A program made the translations under genes and the position numbers. 64,000 bases of DNA. It comes from CAVZTA01 sp963778025 (GTDB taxonomy: Bacteria; Chloroflexota; Limnocylindria; Limnocylindrales; CSP1-4). Below are positions 50,005 to 59,001 of this stretch, in pieces; position 1 is the stretch's first letter; each line of letters opens with the position of its first letter. The stretch covers positions 310,001-374,000 of the forward strand of contig CAVZTA010000003.1 of NCBI GenBank assembly GCA_963778025.1, read 5' to 3'. The notes under the pieces were generated by a model that searched no databases, was not told where the DNA came from, and saw only the letters and a list, made by a program, of their open reading frames with translations.

Positions 50005-51238
50005 CTAGCGGGTCCGGCGTTCCGCGAGCGCGGATGCCAGATGCTCGAACTCCTCGGCCCGGACATACCGCTGCGCCGAGATGCGGATGAGCGTCATCCG
50101 CCCGGACGTTCCCGCGTCACGAGCCGCGGGGACGGGCCAGCGACCGATGGGCACCTCGATGGCCTCCTCGTCGAACAGCCGCCGTTGCAGCACCTCGGCC
50201 GCCGCCTCGTCCGGGACCCACGGCAAGGGCATCGCGGCCATCGCGCCGAGCATCGGATCGGGCGCCGGCGGCGGGACACCGAGGGTGGCGGCGAGGTCGA
50301 TCCCGCCCGGTGCGTGCGAGCGCGTCGTTCGACGCCATGAGGCCTTGCCAGCCGTCCCGATCGAGCGCCCCGACGAAGCGGATGGCGGCGGGCAGCGTGA
50401 GGTACGGCGTCGGGTCGCCGGTGCCCAGCCAGTCCCAGAGGAGGTGGAACCGCGAACGGCTCGTGCGTGGGTCGTTCTCGCCATGGGACGTGACCAGCGG
50501 TCGGATGCGCTGTCGCCAGTCGGAGCGGACGTGGAGCATCGCTGCGCCCTTCGGGCCGCACAGCCACTTGTGCCCGTTGCCGGTCCAGAACGCGGCGCCG
50601 ATGGCGTCGAGGTCGACCGGCACCATGCCCGGCGCATGCGCGCCGTCGACGAGCGTGTCGATGCCCCGCCGGTCGAGCTCGCGGACGATGGCCTCGATCG
50701 GCAGGACGAGGGCGGTCGCGCTCGTCACGTGGCTGACCATCGCGAAGCGCGTCTTCGGCGTGACCTTCGCGAGGATGGCGTCGACCGCGTCCGATGGATC
50801 GCGGATCGGGAAGGGGATCGCGGCTCGGACCACCGTCGCGCCATCCCGTTCGGCGGCCAGGCGCAGGGCGTTGAGGGTGGCGTTGTATTCGTGGTCCGTG
50901 GTCAGGAGCTCATCGCCGGGCCGGAACCGCAGGGACGCGAGCACGGCATTGACGCCGGTGGTGGCATTCGGCACGAACGCGAGGCCGTCGGCGTCCGCGC
51001 CCAGGAAGCTCGCCACCTCGCGACGCGCCTCGTCCAGCAGGCCCTCGAGGTCACGGGCCAGGAACCGCACGGGCTCGCTCTCGAGGCGGTCGCGCCACGC
51101 GCGCTGGGCGTCCAGGACGGGTCCCGGGCAGGCGCCGAAGGAGCCGTGGTTGAGGAACGAGATCGCGGGGTCGAGTCGCCACGGCGCGCGGTCGATGGGC
51201 GTGGGACGCGGCGACCGGAGCGTCTCGCGATCGGGCAC
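50005..51238 (-). CDS. Class V aminotransferase, isopenicillin-N-epimerase-like (frame-split near 50325)
   Basis: About 410 residues from ATG 51238. The N-terminus FLNHGSFGACPGPVLDAQRA is characteristic of this subgroup. It then has NATTGVNAVLASLRFRPGDE, the PLP-binding Asp/His region LVDGAHAPGMVPVDL and the Schiff-base Lys in NGHKWLCGPKGAAML. Near 50325 the frame shifts by one base; the last 100 residues (GGIDLAATLGVPPP, then IEVPIGRWPVPAA and MTLIRISAQRYVRAEEFEHL) follow in the next frame. Such PLP enzymes act as epimerases, desulfurases or lyases; the substrate is unknown. Divergent from the MFS gene. Confidence 0.87.
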
Positions 51239-51359
51239 GCCGGAACCCTATGCGATGGAGGTGTGCCGGCGGGTGGGTGCCCGGCGGTCCGCCCGCCGCA
51301 TCCGCGGGCCTGGTCGGCGCCCTCGCTGGCTACGATGCCGGTTCCCGCACGGACGCCCG

Positions 51360-52655
51360 ATGACCACGCTTGCCCTTCGCATCAGAACGCGCTCCTGGCT
51401 GACCCGCTGGTCGCCGATGCTGCCGCTCCTGCTGGCCGAGGCGACGGTCTGGATGGGCTTCGGCGCGTTGCTGCCGATCCTGCCGATCTACTTCACGCAG
51501 CACGGGACCGACCTGCGGCTCCTGGGCGTCGTCATCGCCGCCTGGCCGGCGGCGCGCCTCGTCACGGAGCCGCTCTTCGGGTGGATCGCCGACCGCGTGC
51601 CGCGCAAGCCGCTGATGGTCGTCGGGCTGTTCATGTGCGCCATCGCGACGGTGCTGCCGTTGGTCATCGTCGGGCCGGTCGCGTTCCTCGTCCTGCGGGC
51701 ACTGGCCGGCCTCGCAAGCTCGATCTACGACCCGGCGGCCCGGGGCTACCTCGTCGACGCGAATCCGCCGGAGCAGCAGGGCGAGACGTTCGGGCTGTAC
51801 GGCGCGGCGCAGATGGGCGGGCTGATGCTGGGTCCGGCGGTCGGCGGGATCGCCGTGGCGTTGACGCGCGATCCGACGGTGGGGTTCTGGGTGGCGGGCG
51901 TCGCGCTGCTGGTGGCCGGCGTCCTGGTCGCGTTCCGGATCCACGAGCCGTCGCAGGACCAACGTGCCGTGAATGCGCGTGAGCGGGCCGCCGCCGTCGA
52001 GGAGCAAGCACAGCGCTCCGGCGCCATCCCGCCGCCGACGTCCCTCGCGAACAAGTTCCTCGCTGCGGCCGTGGTCATGAATCTCGCCTGGTTCTTCACC
52101 AGCGGCGCATATGAGGTCGTGTGGAGCCTCTACATCACCTCGATCGGCGGGACCATCGAGCTCGTCGGGCTGACCTTCGCGGCGTTCGCGTTCCCGGTCC
52201 TGATCCTGGGGCCGATCGCCGGCCGCTTCATCGACCAGCGTGGCGGCTACGTCGCGTTGCTGGTGGGCATGGGCGTCGCGACCGGCTGCGGGCCGATCTA
52301 CCCGATCATCCCCGAGGTGTGGTTCGTGGTGCTGCTGGGGCTGGTGGAGGGCGCGGCCTTCGCCCTGGGCTCGCCGGCGTTGTTCGCGCTGGTCGCGCGC
52401 GCCTCACCACCCGGCCGGAGCTCGACGGCCCAGGGCATCTTCGGCGCGGCGGGCACGATCGGCACGATCATCGCGTCGGTGTCGGCGGGTCTGCTCGCGG
52501 CGATCGACCTTCGCTACCCGTACTACGTCGTCGGCATCGCCGGCCTGGCGGGACTCGCCCTGGGCCACCTCATCGCGGGCCGCGATCTGCGCACCATCCT
52601 CGAGCCGACCACGCTCCCGAAGCCTCCGCACCTCGAATCCCCGCCGTTCGGCTGA
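51360..52655 (+). CDS. Major facilitator superfamily (MFS) transporter
   Basis: 431 residues from ATG 51360, with an intact frame. About twelve transmembrane helices with the conserved loop 2-3 motif of drug/proton antiporters (FGWIADRVPRKPLMVVGLF, where D and the basic RKP are diagnostic). A hydrophilic linker (RIHEPSQDQRAVNARERAAA) separates the two six-helix halves. Likely an exporter of small molecules driven by proton gradient; the substrate cannot be predicted. It is divergent from the class V aminotransferase. Confidence 0.88.
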   Translation: MTTLALRIRTRSWLTRWSPMLPLLLAEATVWMGFGALLPILPIYFTQHGTDLRLLGVVIAAWPAARLVTEPLFGWIADRVPRKPLMVVGLFMCAIATVLPLVIVGPVAFLVLRALAGLASSIYDPAARGYLVDANPPEQQGETFGLYGAAQMGGLMLGPAVGGIAVALTRDPTVGFWVAGVALLVAGVLVAFRIHEPSQDQRAVNARERAAAVEEQAQRSGAIPPPTSLANKFLAAAVVMNLAWFFTSGAYEVVWSLYITSIGGTIELVGLTFAAFAFPVLILGPIAGRFIDQRGGYVALLVGMGVATGCGPIYPIIPEVWFVVLLGLVEGAAFALGSPALFALVARASPPGRSSTAQGIFGAAGTIGTIIASVSAGLLAAIDLRYPYYVVGIAGLAGLALGHLIAGRDLRTILEPTTLPKPPHLESPPFG

Positions 52656-52950
52656 CCACCACCCGGTCGATCGCCCGAACAGCTTCGACGGTTCGTGCGT
52701 CGCTTCGCACCGTCGTTCGTTCATGGCGAACGCGAGGCACGGAGAGGCGCTCCTGACCGTCGCATCCGCCAAACAGCGCGGGGAAAGGGTTCCCGTCGCC
52801 CGAACCGCCCTTCCGGCCTCAGGCGGGTGAGATGCAAGGCGCCCCCGAGGAGCGGAGCCGGGCGCACTCTGCCGTGCGTCCGGCGAGCACCGCAGTGGGG
52901 CAACGCGGCAGATCGCCCGCATGAGGTCGGACCGAACTTCCCACCGAGGA
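52656..52950. other. Non-coding region with strong secondary structure
   Basis: No credible gene on either strand. CCGGGCGCAC (52858-52867) pairs with GTGCGTCCGG (52874-52883) around TCTGCC, ten pairs with one G-T, and GGTTC at about 52788-52792 pairs with GAACC at 52802-52806. The region 52790-52910 could encode a structured RNA; I could not match it to a known class. Confidence 0.35.
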
Positions 52951-52987
52951 CGAAAAGAAGAAGCCCGGCTGGTCGGGGCCGGGCTTC
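52951..52987 (-). terminator. Intrinsic terminator after the initiator tRNA
   Basis: On the minus strand GAAGCCCGGC pairs perfectly with GCCGGGCTTC around an 8-base loop and is followed by TTCTTTTCG. It begins 14 bases after the tRNA 3' end, the position expected for a tRNA terminator. Confidence 0.85.
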
Positions 52988-53000
52988 AGGCGAGTCGCGT

Positions 53001-53075
53001 TGGTTGCGGGGGGCGGATTCGAACCGCCGACCTTCGGGTTATGAGCCCGACGAGCTGCCGCTGCTCCACCCCGCG
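53001..53075 (-). tRNA. Initiator tRNA-fMet (anticodon CAT)
   Basis: A 75-base tRNA with encoded CCA. The anticodon loop is CTCATAA. Two initiator features are present: position 1 is C facing A72, an unpaired end as in bacterial tRNA-fMet, and the anticodon stem has the three G-C pairs (GGG/CCC) next to the loop. The T arm is GGCGGTTCGAATCCGCC. Confidence 0.96.
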
Positions 53076-53199
53076 GCTGCGAAGGCTATGTCGGCCCCCG
53101 AGGCGTGTCAAATGCCGCGAGTCGCATCAGGCGCAGCCGGCGGCTGCCCGGCCCAGGCTCCCGGGTGAGTAGTAGCAGTTACGTCATTCCGCCACTTGC

Positions 53200-53222
53200 G
53201 ATAATGTGTGACACACACTATC
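53200..53222. promoter_or_regulatory. Palindromic operator of the PadR operon
   Basis: GATAATGTGTG, a central A, and CACACACTATC pair at 10 of 11 positions. It ends 9 bp before the ATG of the PadR gene at 53232. PadR-type repressors bind TGTG/CACA-like palindromes in their own promoters, so autorepression is likely. Confidence 0.75.
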
Positions 53223-53231
53223 GTGTCCGAC

Positions 53232-53573
53232 ATGGACTTCAGCGAGGCGCTCGCGGGCGCACACCAGGAGCTGCGGCGCGGCACGGTCGTGCTGGCCTGT
53301 CTGCTGCTGCTCCGCGAGCCGGGCTACGGCTACGCGCTGCTCGACCGGCTCCGGGACCTCGGATTCAGCGTGGATGCGAACACGCTGTACCCGATGCTCC
53401 GGCGCCTCGAAGGGCAGGGGATGCTCGTCAGCGAGTGGAACACCCAGGAAGCCCGGCCCCGGAAGTTCTACCGGATCAGTCCCGATGGGGGGCGCCTCGC
53501 CCAGGAGCTCCTCATGGAGTGGCAGCGGATGGACACCTCGGTCCGTCAGCTCGCCCAAGGAGAACTCGCATGA
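53232..53573 (+). CDS. PadR-family transcriptional repressor
   Basis: 113 residues from ATG 53232; an upstream GTG (53208) lies inside the operator palindrome and is rejected. The winged helix is PadR-type: GTVVLACLLLLREPGYGYAL, then VDANTLYPMLRRLEGQGMLV and ARPRKFYRISPDGGRLAQEL. It should bind the palindrome at 53200-53222 and respond to a small molecule. The stop overlaps the ATG of the next gene (ATGA), the normal arrangement of PadR with a permease-prefix membrane protein. Confidence 0.92.
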   Translation: MDFSEALAGAHQELRRGTVVLACLLLLREPGYGYALLDRLRDLGFSVDANTLYPMLRRLEGQGMLVSEWNTQEARPRKFYRISPDGGRLAQELLMEWQRMDTSVRQLAQGELA

Positions 53574-54558
53574 CGACCCTCACCGATCGCTACGTGTGGG
53601 CGGTGCTTCGCGCGATGCCCAGCGACCAGCGCAAGGACCTCGAGCCCGAGATCCGCGCGCTCGTGGCCGACGCCACCGACTCGAAGGCCGCCGCCGGCAC
53701 GATGGCCGCCGATGCCGCCGAGCGCGCGGCCCTCACCGAGCTGGGCGACCCCGAGGCACTCGCGGGCCGCTACGTCGATCGCACCGTGGCACTCATCGGC
53801 CCGCAGGTCTATCCCGAATGGAAGCGGCTGCTGTCGATCGTGCTGCCGATCGCGGTGCCCATCGCCACGATCGTGGTCATGGCCGCGAATGCCGTCGATG
53901 GCAAGGCCGATCGGCAGCGTGATCGCCAGCGGCGTCGGGACGGCGTTCAGCGTCACCGTCCAGACGCTGTTCTGGTTCACGCTCGTGTTCGCACTGCTCG
54001 AGCGATCGGCGGCGCGGATGAGCCTGCCGCAGCGGACCTGGAGCCTCGACCAGCTGCCCGAGGTGCCTTCGCCGGAGCGTCTGGGCATCGGGGAGGCGGT
54101 CGCGACGGTCGCCGCGAACCTGTTCGTCGCCGCCGGGCTCCTGTGGGTCCAGCTCGCCCCGCCGATCGTCGTCGACGGGCAGGCCTACCCGCTGTTCGAC
54201 CCCGCGCTGTGGTCGTTCTGGCTGCCGTGGTTCCTCGCCGTCACGCTGGCGGAGGTCGGCTTCGCGGTCCTCCTCTACCTGCGGGGTCGATGGACCTACG
54301 GCCTCGCCGCCATCAACATGATCCTGGGTGCGGCCTTCGCCATCCCGGCGATCTACCTGCTCGCGAACGACCTCGCCTTCAACCCGGCTGCTCGTCGAGC
54401 AGATCCGCGCCATCACCGGCGGGACGTGGATGGACGTCACGGCCTCGATCACGATGGTCGTCATCGCGGTGATCGTGACCTGGGACGCCTTCGACGGCTT
54501 CCGCAAGGCCTGGCTCAACCAGCGACGCGCGGCGGAGACGACGGCCCCCGCCGCCTGA
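53570..54558 (+). CDS. PadR-associated membrane protein (frame-split near 53905 and 54393)
   Basis: About 329 residues from ATG 53570. Residues 1-85 are a soluble helical module of the HAAS/permease-prefix type (AVLRAMPSDQRKDLEPEIRA). TM1 is LLSIVLPIAVPIATIVVMAA. Near 53905 the frame moves by one base and continues SVTVQTLFWFTLVFALLER, with further helices (LFVAAGLLWVQLAPPIVVDG, YGLAAINMILGAAFAIPAIY). A second extra base near 54393 hides the ending EQIRAITGGTWMDVTASITM and VVIAVIVTWDAFDGF. Such proteins are co-regulated with PadR; the role is unknown. Confidence 0.8.
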
Positions 54559-54618
54559 GTGCCGGTTCCACGGGCCGCCGCATGCTGGCGGAGTCGCTTC
54601 GTTGAGTAGGATGGACGG

Positions 54619-55530
54619 ATGACGTCGCTCCAGGACCCGGCGAGCGCCCGCTGGCGCGAGCTCCTCGACACCGACCAGCCGATCCTCGCCGACGGCGCGA
54701 TGGGCACGATGCTGTTCGCGAACGGGCTCGAGTTCGGCGACCCGCCCGAGGTCTGGAACATCGCCCATCCGGACATCATCCGGCGGGTCCACCGCGGCTA
54801 CCTCGACGCCGGCTCGCGCATCCTGCTGACGAACACCTTCGGCGGCAACCGGTTCCGGCTCGAGATGCACGGCAACGCGTCGCGCGTCGACGAGCTGAAC
54901 CGGACGGCGGCGATCCTGCTCCGCTCCGAGGTCGATGCGGCGGGCACGGGCGCCCTCGTCGCCGGCGACATCGGGCCGTCGGGGCAGATCATGGCGCCGC
55001 TCGGGACGCTCGACTACGACGAGGCGGTCGATGGCTTCGCCGAGCAGGCGCGCGCGCTGGTCGCGGGCGGCGTCGACGTCCTCTGGATCGAGACCATGTC
55101 GGCGCTCGAGGAGATCCACGCCGCGATCGACGGCGCCCGCCGGGTGGCGCCGTCCACGCCGATCATCGCCACGATGACCTTCGACACGCGGGGCCGGACC
55201 ATGATGGGCGTGCATCCGGAGCAGGCAGCCGAGGCACTCCTTGGCTGGGGCGCGGATGCGATCGGCGGCAACTGCGGCAACGGTCCCGACGAGCTCGTGC
55301 CGGTCGTCCAGAAGATGCACGCGGTCGCGCCCGACGCGGTCATCGTCGCGAAGTCGAACGCGGGCATCCCCGAGCTCGTCGACATGAAGACCGTGTATCG
55401 CGCCGGGCCGGACGAGATGGCCACCCGCGCGATCGAGTTCCGGGAGGCGGGCGCACGGATCATCGGCGCCTGCTGCGGCAGCACGCCGGCTCATCTCGAG
55501 CGGATGCGCCAGGTCCTGCTGGAGGCCTGA
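54619..55530 (+). CDS. Homocysteine S-methyltransferase family protein
   Basis: 303 residues with an intact frame. It is a TIM barrel with the three zinc-binding Cys of the betaine/S-methylmethionine-homocysteine methyltransferase family: Cys in IGGNCGNGPDEL near residue 215 and the pair in GACCGSTPAHLERM near 293. The N-terminus ILADGAMGTMLFANG is also typical. It should transfer a methyl group to homocysteine to make methionine; the donor (betaine, S-methylmethionine or other) is not determined. It lies 60 bp after the PadR-associated gene and is convergent with the oxidase operon. Confidence 0.92.
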   Translation: MTSLQDPASARWRELLDTDQPILADGAMGTMLFANGLEFGDPPEVWNIAHPDIIRRVHRGYLDAGSRILLTNTFGGNRFRLEMHGNASRVDELNRTAAILLRSEVDAAGTGALVAGDIGPSGQIMAPLGTLDYDEAVDGFAEQARALVAGGVDVLWIETMSALEEIHAAIDGARRVAPSTPIIATMTFDTRGRTMMGVHPEQAAEALLGWGADAIGGNCGNGPDELVPVVQKMHAVAPDAVIVAKSNAGIPELVDMKTVYRAGPDEMATRAIEFREAGARIIGACCGSTPAHLERMRQVLLEA

Positions 55531-55542
55531 CCAGGCGCGCCC

Positions 55543-56265
55543 TCAGTCCCAGCGGAAGCGCCACGCGGCGGCGGTCACCAGGAGCACCGCCCACCCCGCG
55601 AGGAGCAGCAGCGGCGACGTCGCGTCGCCCGCCTGGGACCCCAGACCGATCCGCAGCGCGTCCGCCAACGCCGCGCCCGGCAGCGCCCGCGCGACATCGG
55701 CGAGTGGTTCTGGAAGCCGGCTCACCGGGACGACGATCCCGCCGATGAGCAGCGACGCCAGGAACAGCCCGTTCGTCAGCGCCAGCGTCGCCTCCGCCCG
55801 CAGCGTGCCCGCCAGCAGCAGCCCCAGCCCGGCGAACGCGGCCGTCCCGAGGACGAGGGCCACCGCGACGACCGCCAGGCTCGCCGCGTCCCCCGGTCGC
55901 CAGCCGAGCACGATGGAGGCGAGCGCGATGAGCAGCACCGCCTGGACCGCCTCGACCACGAGCGTCGCGAGGATCTTCCCGCCGACGACCATCCCGCGGC
56001 TCGCTGGGCTCCCACCCAGTCGCTTCAGCACCCCGTACGCACGCTCGTAGCCGGTCGCGATGCCCAGGGCGACGAGGCTCGCCGCGATCACCGCGAGGGC
56101 CATCGTGCCGGGCAGGACGAAGTCGACCGAGCTCGTCGTCCCGGTCGGGAGGACGCCCAACCCGCCGAAGAACAGGAGGATCGCGGCCGGGACGACGAAC
56201 GTCGCGAGGAGCGATTCGCCGCGCCGGGCGGCGAGCCGCAGCTCGTGGAGCGTCAGCGCGAGCAC
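55543..56265 (-). CDS. ABC-2 type transporter permease
   Basis: 240 residues from GTG 56265; the frame is open further upstream to the ATPase stop, so the true start may be a little earlier. Six hydrophobic helices (ATFVVPAAILLFFGGLGVLP, GTMALAVIAASLVALGIATG, LASLLIGGIVVPVSRLPEPL and others) with the ABC-2 exporter pattern. It pairs with the ATPase gene directly upstream and is the last gene of the oxidase operon, so a role in copper, haem or lipid export for oxidase assembly is possible (inference). Confidence 0.85.
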   Translation of the reverse strand: MLALTLHELRLAARRGESLLATFVVPAAILLFFGGLGVLPTGTTSSVDFVLPGTMALAVIAASLVALGIATGYERAYGVLKRLGGSPASRGMVVGGKILATLVVEAVQAVLLIALASIVLGWRPGDAASLAVVAVALVLGTAAFAGLGLLLAGTLRAEATLALTNGLFLASLLIGGIVVPVSRLPEPLADVARALPGAALADALRIGLGSQAGDATSPLLLLAGWAVLLVTAAAWRFRWD

Positions 56266-56333
56266 GATCCGCCAGGACGGCGCCGCGCGGCCATCGCCGG
56301 GCGCGAGATCCGCGGCGGACAGCGGCAGCGCGC

Positions 56334-57341
56334 TCAGACCCGTAACCCCCGCTCGCGCTCGGGCTCGTCGGCGGCGCCCGGTCCGACCAGCTCGAGATAG
56401 CGCTCCTCCAGGGAGGCGCCGGCCGCACGGAGCTCGAGGAGCAGCGTCCCTTGGGTGGCGCAGAACGTGGCGAGCGTCGCGACGAGCTCGGGCGTGGGCG
56501 CGATGCCGTCGAGGACATACCGGCCGGAGGCTCCCTCCTCGCTCAGCGTCCCTCCGGAGCCCGTCGGTCCCGCGGTCACGCGGAGGCGCGCCTCCAGGGT
56601 CAGCCGCACCGACTCAGCGAACGGGACCGCCACCCGGAAGTGGAGCCGTGGGACCGCGCCGGCAGTGAGCTCGGCGGGCGTGCCGATGGCGACGATCCGG
56701 CCGTGATCGAGAAGGGCGACGCGGGTCGCGAGCCGCTCCACGTCGGCGAGGTCGTGGGTCGTGAGCACGACCGTCGTGCCGGCGCGACGGAGGCCGTCGA
56801 TGAGCTCACGGGTGGACGCCTTCGCGGCCGGGTCCATGCCGGCCGTCGGCTCGTCGAGGATGAGCACCTCGGGACGGCCGAGGAGCGCGAGGGCGAGGGC
56901 GACCCGCTGGCGTTCCCCGCCGGACAGGCGCCGGTATCTCGTCGACGCGACCGCGCGCAGGCCCACCAGGTCGAGCAGGGCGTCGGGCGAGACGGGTCGG
57001 GCGTGGAATCGGGCGTACAGGCGGAGCAGCTCGAGCGGGCTCGTGCGGGGGTCGATGCCGCCGTCCTGGAGCATCAGGCCGACTCGGGGTCGAAGTCGCC
57101 GCCCGTCTCGCCAGGGGTCCAGCCCGAGGACGCGGACATCGCCGTCGTCGGCCTGCCGATAGCCCTCGAGCAGCTCGACGGTCGTGGTCTTGCCCGCTCC
57201 GTTGGGCCCCAGCAGCGCGAACAGCTCACCCCGGCCGACCGCGAACGACACGCCGGCGAGCACGGGTCGCCCGCCGTACGCCTTGTGGACCCCGCGGACG
57301 ACGATCGTGTCCGCGGGCTCGACGGCAGCCTCGACCGTCAC
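56334..57341 (-). CDS. ABC transporter ATP-binding protein
   Basis: 335 residues from GTG 57341, overlapping the TlpA-like stop by 4 bp (GTGA). Walker A is LLGPNGAGKTTTVELLEGY, signature RRLSGGERQRVALALALL, Walker B EVLILDEPTAGMDP and switch His in VVLTTHDLADVER. The C-terminal 100 residues (LHFRVAVPFAESVRLTLEAR) are an extension typical of CcmA/DrrA-like exporters. It energises the permease encoded downstream. Confidence 0.93.
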   Translation of the reverse strand: MTVEAAVEPADTIVVRGVHKAYGGRPVLAGVSFAVGRGELFALLGPNGAGKTTTVELLEGYRQADDGDVRVLGLDPWRDGRRLRPRVGLMLQDGGIDPRTSPLELLRLYARFHARPVSPDALLDLVGLRAVASTRYRRLSGGERQRVALALALLGRPEVLILDEPTAGMDPAAKASTRELIDGLRRAGTTVVLTTHDLADVERLATRVALLDHGRIVAIGTPAELTAGAVPRLHFRVAVPFAESVRLTLEARLRVTAGPTGSGGTLSEEGASGRYVLDGIAPTPELVATLATFCATQGTLLLELRAAGASLEERYLELVGPGAADEPERERGLRV

Positions 57342-57868
57342 CCGGCGATCTTCGCGTAGTTGGCCTCGAAGTCCTGGTCCTGGATCTCGCCGATCTGCAG
57401 GCCGCGGACGACGCCGTCACGGTCGATGTAGTACGACTGCGGCCAGCCCAGGACGAGGTACCGCTTCGAGATCGACTGGTCGCCGTCGACGACCGTCGGC
57501 CAGGTCGCGCCCATCTCGGACGCGAAGTCGCGGGCCATGTCGGGGGTGTCCTTCGACAGCACGCCGACGACCGCGAAGTCGTCACCCGCCTTCGCCTGCA
57601 GCTCCTTGACGAGGAGCGGGAACTCCTCACGACACGGCACGCAGGTCGGGTACCAGAAGTTCACGAGGACCGGGCGGCCCTTCAGCGCGGCGAGGTCGAA
57701 CGGCTGGCCGTCGAGGGTCGTGCCGGTGATCGCCGGTGCGGCTTCGCCGACCTTGACCGTGGCCGCCGCCGATGGCGCCCGCGCGACGATCAGCCCGACG
57801 GCGACGATGCCCAGGAGGACGAGCGGGACGATCCGGAGGACGCGGGCGCGAGTCGTGGCAGCGGCCTC
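57338..57868 (-). CDS. TlpA-like membrane-anchored thiol-disulfide protein (start unresolved)
   Basis: The open frame gives about 176 residues: a membrane anchor (RIVPLVLLGIVAVGLIVA), then VKVGEAAPAITGTTLDGQPF and a thioredoxin fold with an intact CxxC in NFWYPTCVPCREEFPLLV. The only ATG, GTG or TTG in this frame before the CxxC is GTG 57664, which would delete the anchor and first strand. An in-frame stop lies just upstream at 57880-57878, inside the preceding gene. So a non-standard start or a one-base error at the junction must be assumed. Sco/TlpA-like proteins reduce the CuA cysteines of CoxB, which fits the operon. Confidence 0.75.
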   Translation of the reverse strand, partial: EAAATTRARVLRIVPLVLLGIVAVGLIVARAPSAAATVKVGEAAPAITGTTLDGQPFDLAALKGRPVLVNFWYPTCVPCREEFPLLVKELQAKAGDDFAVVGVLSKDTPDMARDFASEMGATWPTVVDGDQSISKRYLVLGWPQSYYIDRDGVVRGLQIGEIQDQDFEANYAKIAG

Positions 57869-58991
57869 AGGAGGCGGTCAGGGTACCCGTCATGTTCGGA
57901 TGGATCGAGCACACGAACGGATACGAGCCGGGCTGGAGGGACGGCGCATCGAACACCTGCGCCTTGGGGCCGGTGACGACCTCGGTCTTGAACACCTGCG
58001 CGCCCGCCTGGTCCTTGATGACGATGTCGTGCGGGACGCCGGGATCCTTGTTGTCGAGCGCGAGCTTGAACCCCTTGCCGGCGGGCGCGGTGACGGTCGG
58101 TGTCGCCCACGCGATGCCCTGGGCGGTGATCACGACATCGGCGTCGATGGCGGCGGCACTGGGGGGCGGGGCGCCGGACCCGGGTCCGCCACTGGCCGGC
58201 GGCGCACCGGACGCCCCGGACGCACCGGGCGATCCGGCCGGGAGGTTGCCGGAGCCGAGGGGCAGGATGCCGGAGGCCAGCACGGCGGCGACGGCGACGA
58301 TGCCGACGATCGCGAGGAACGTCGGCAGCGGCCAGCGCGGCGCCGGTCCGTTCTCGATGTGCCCGGTCTCGTCGGCGTCGACCGTCGCCGCCCATTCGCG
58401 GCGGGCGTCGCGGAGCCAGCCCAGCAGGGTGATGATCAGGACGATCGCCCCGGCGGCCAGGAACCAGCCTCCGACGACGAAGCCGAAGACGAGGAGCGTC
58501 GAGCCGATCGCGCCGAGGATGGGGCGGAACGAGGGTCCCGGCATGTGCACGCCCGGCGGTGGCCCGTCGTGGACGACGGCGGGCAGGATCGTGACGGTCC
58601 CGCCTTCGGCCGCGACCTCTGGGATGTGGTCGTAGTCGCCCATCGCCTCGCGGCCCCAGTACAGGAGCGTGAGCGTCAGCGCGATGGCGCCCAGCCACAG
58701 CGCGATGCCGCCCGCGACGAGCCCGAACACGAGCAGGAACGCGCCCACCGCGCCGAACAGCGGCGCGTACGTCGGACCGGGCATGTGGAGACCTGGCGGC
58801 GCGACGGGGGTCAGGCGCCGGACGCCGCGTCGCTTGGGCGGGGCGGTCGCCATCCGGAAGATGTTCCAGATGAGGTAGAGGAAGACCAGTGCCCCGAGCG
58901 CGATCGGCAGGAGCGCGATCAGCCCTCCCCAGTCCGGGACGACGAACTGGGTGGTGAAGGTGATCAGCTGGTGCCAGATGTCCTCGAGCAT
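57867..58991 (-). CDS. Duplicated subunit-IV-like membrane protein with C-terminal cupredoxin
   Basis: 374 residues, intact. TM1 (LIALLPIALGALVFLYLIWN) is followed by two copies of a two-helix unit, each opening with HMPGP: GLHMPGPTYAPLFGAVGAFL near residue 67 and GVHMPGPSFRPILGAIGSTL near 147, as in actinobacterial-type oxidase subunit IV. A fifth-sixth helix region and a Gly/Pro/Ser linker (GASGASGAPPASGGPGSG) lead to a plastocyanin-like domain: His in VPHDIVIKD and the C-terminal loop FVCSIHPNMTGTL with Cys, His and Met, a complete type 1 copper site. Probably a membrane subunit carrying an electron-transfer domain on the outer face (inference). Confidence 0.8.
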   Translation of the reverse strand: MLEDIWHQLITFTTQFVVPDWGGLIALLPIALGALVFLYLIWNIFRMATAPPKRRGVRRLTPVAPPGLHMPGPTYAPLFGAVGAFLLVFGLVAGGIALWLGAIALTLTLLYWGREAMGDYDHIPEVAAEGGTVTILPAVVHDGPPPGVHMPGPSFRPILGAIGSTLLVFGFVVGGWFLAAGAIVLIITLLGWLRDARREWAATVDADETGHIENGPAPRWPLPTFLAIVGIVAVAAVLASGILPLGSGNLPAGSPGASGASGAPPASGGPGSGAPPPSAAAIDADVVITAQGIAWATPTVTAPAGKGFKLALDNKDPGVPHDIVIKDQAGAQVFKTEVVTGPKAQVFDAPSLQPGSYPFVCSIHPNMTGTLTAS

Positions 58992-59001
58992 GCCGGCGTG
59001 G

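Noticed and set aside
52790..52850. A resemblance to the SRP RNA core (minus strand AGGCCGGAAGG)
   Set aside because: Only a short stretch matches; the following conserved AGCAGC loop and flanking helices are not found.
52921..53172. A plus-strand reading frame over the initiator tRNA containing GCGGRIRTADLRV
   Set aside because: Again antisense to a tRNA and a common spurious translation.
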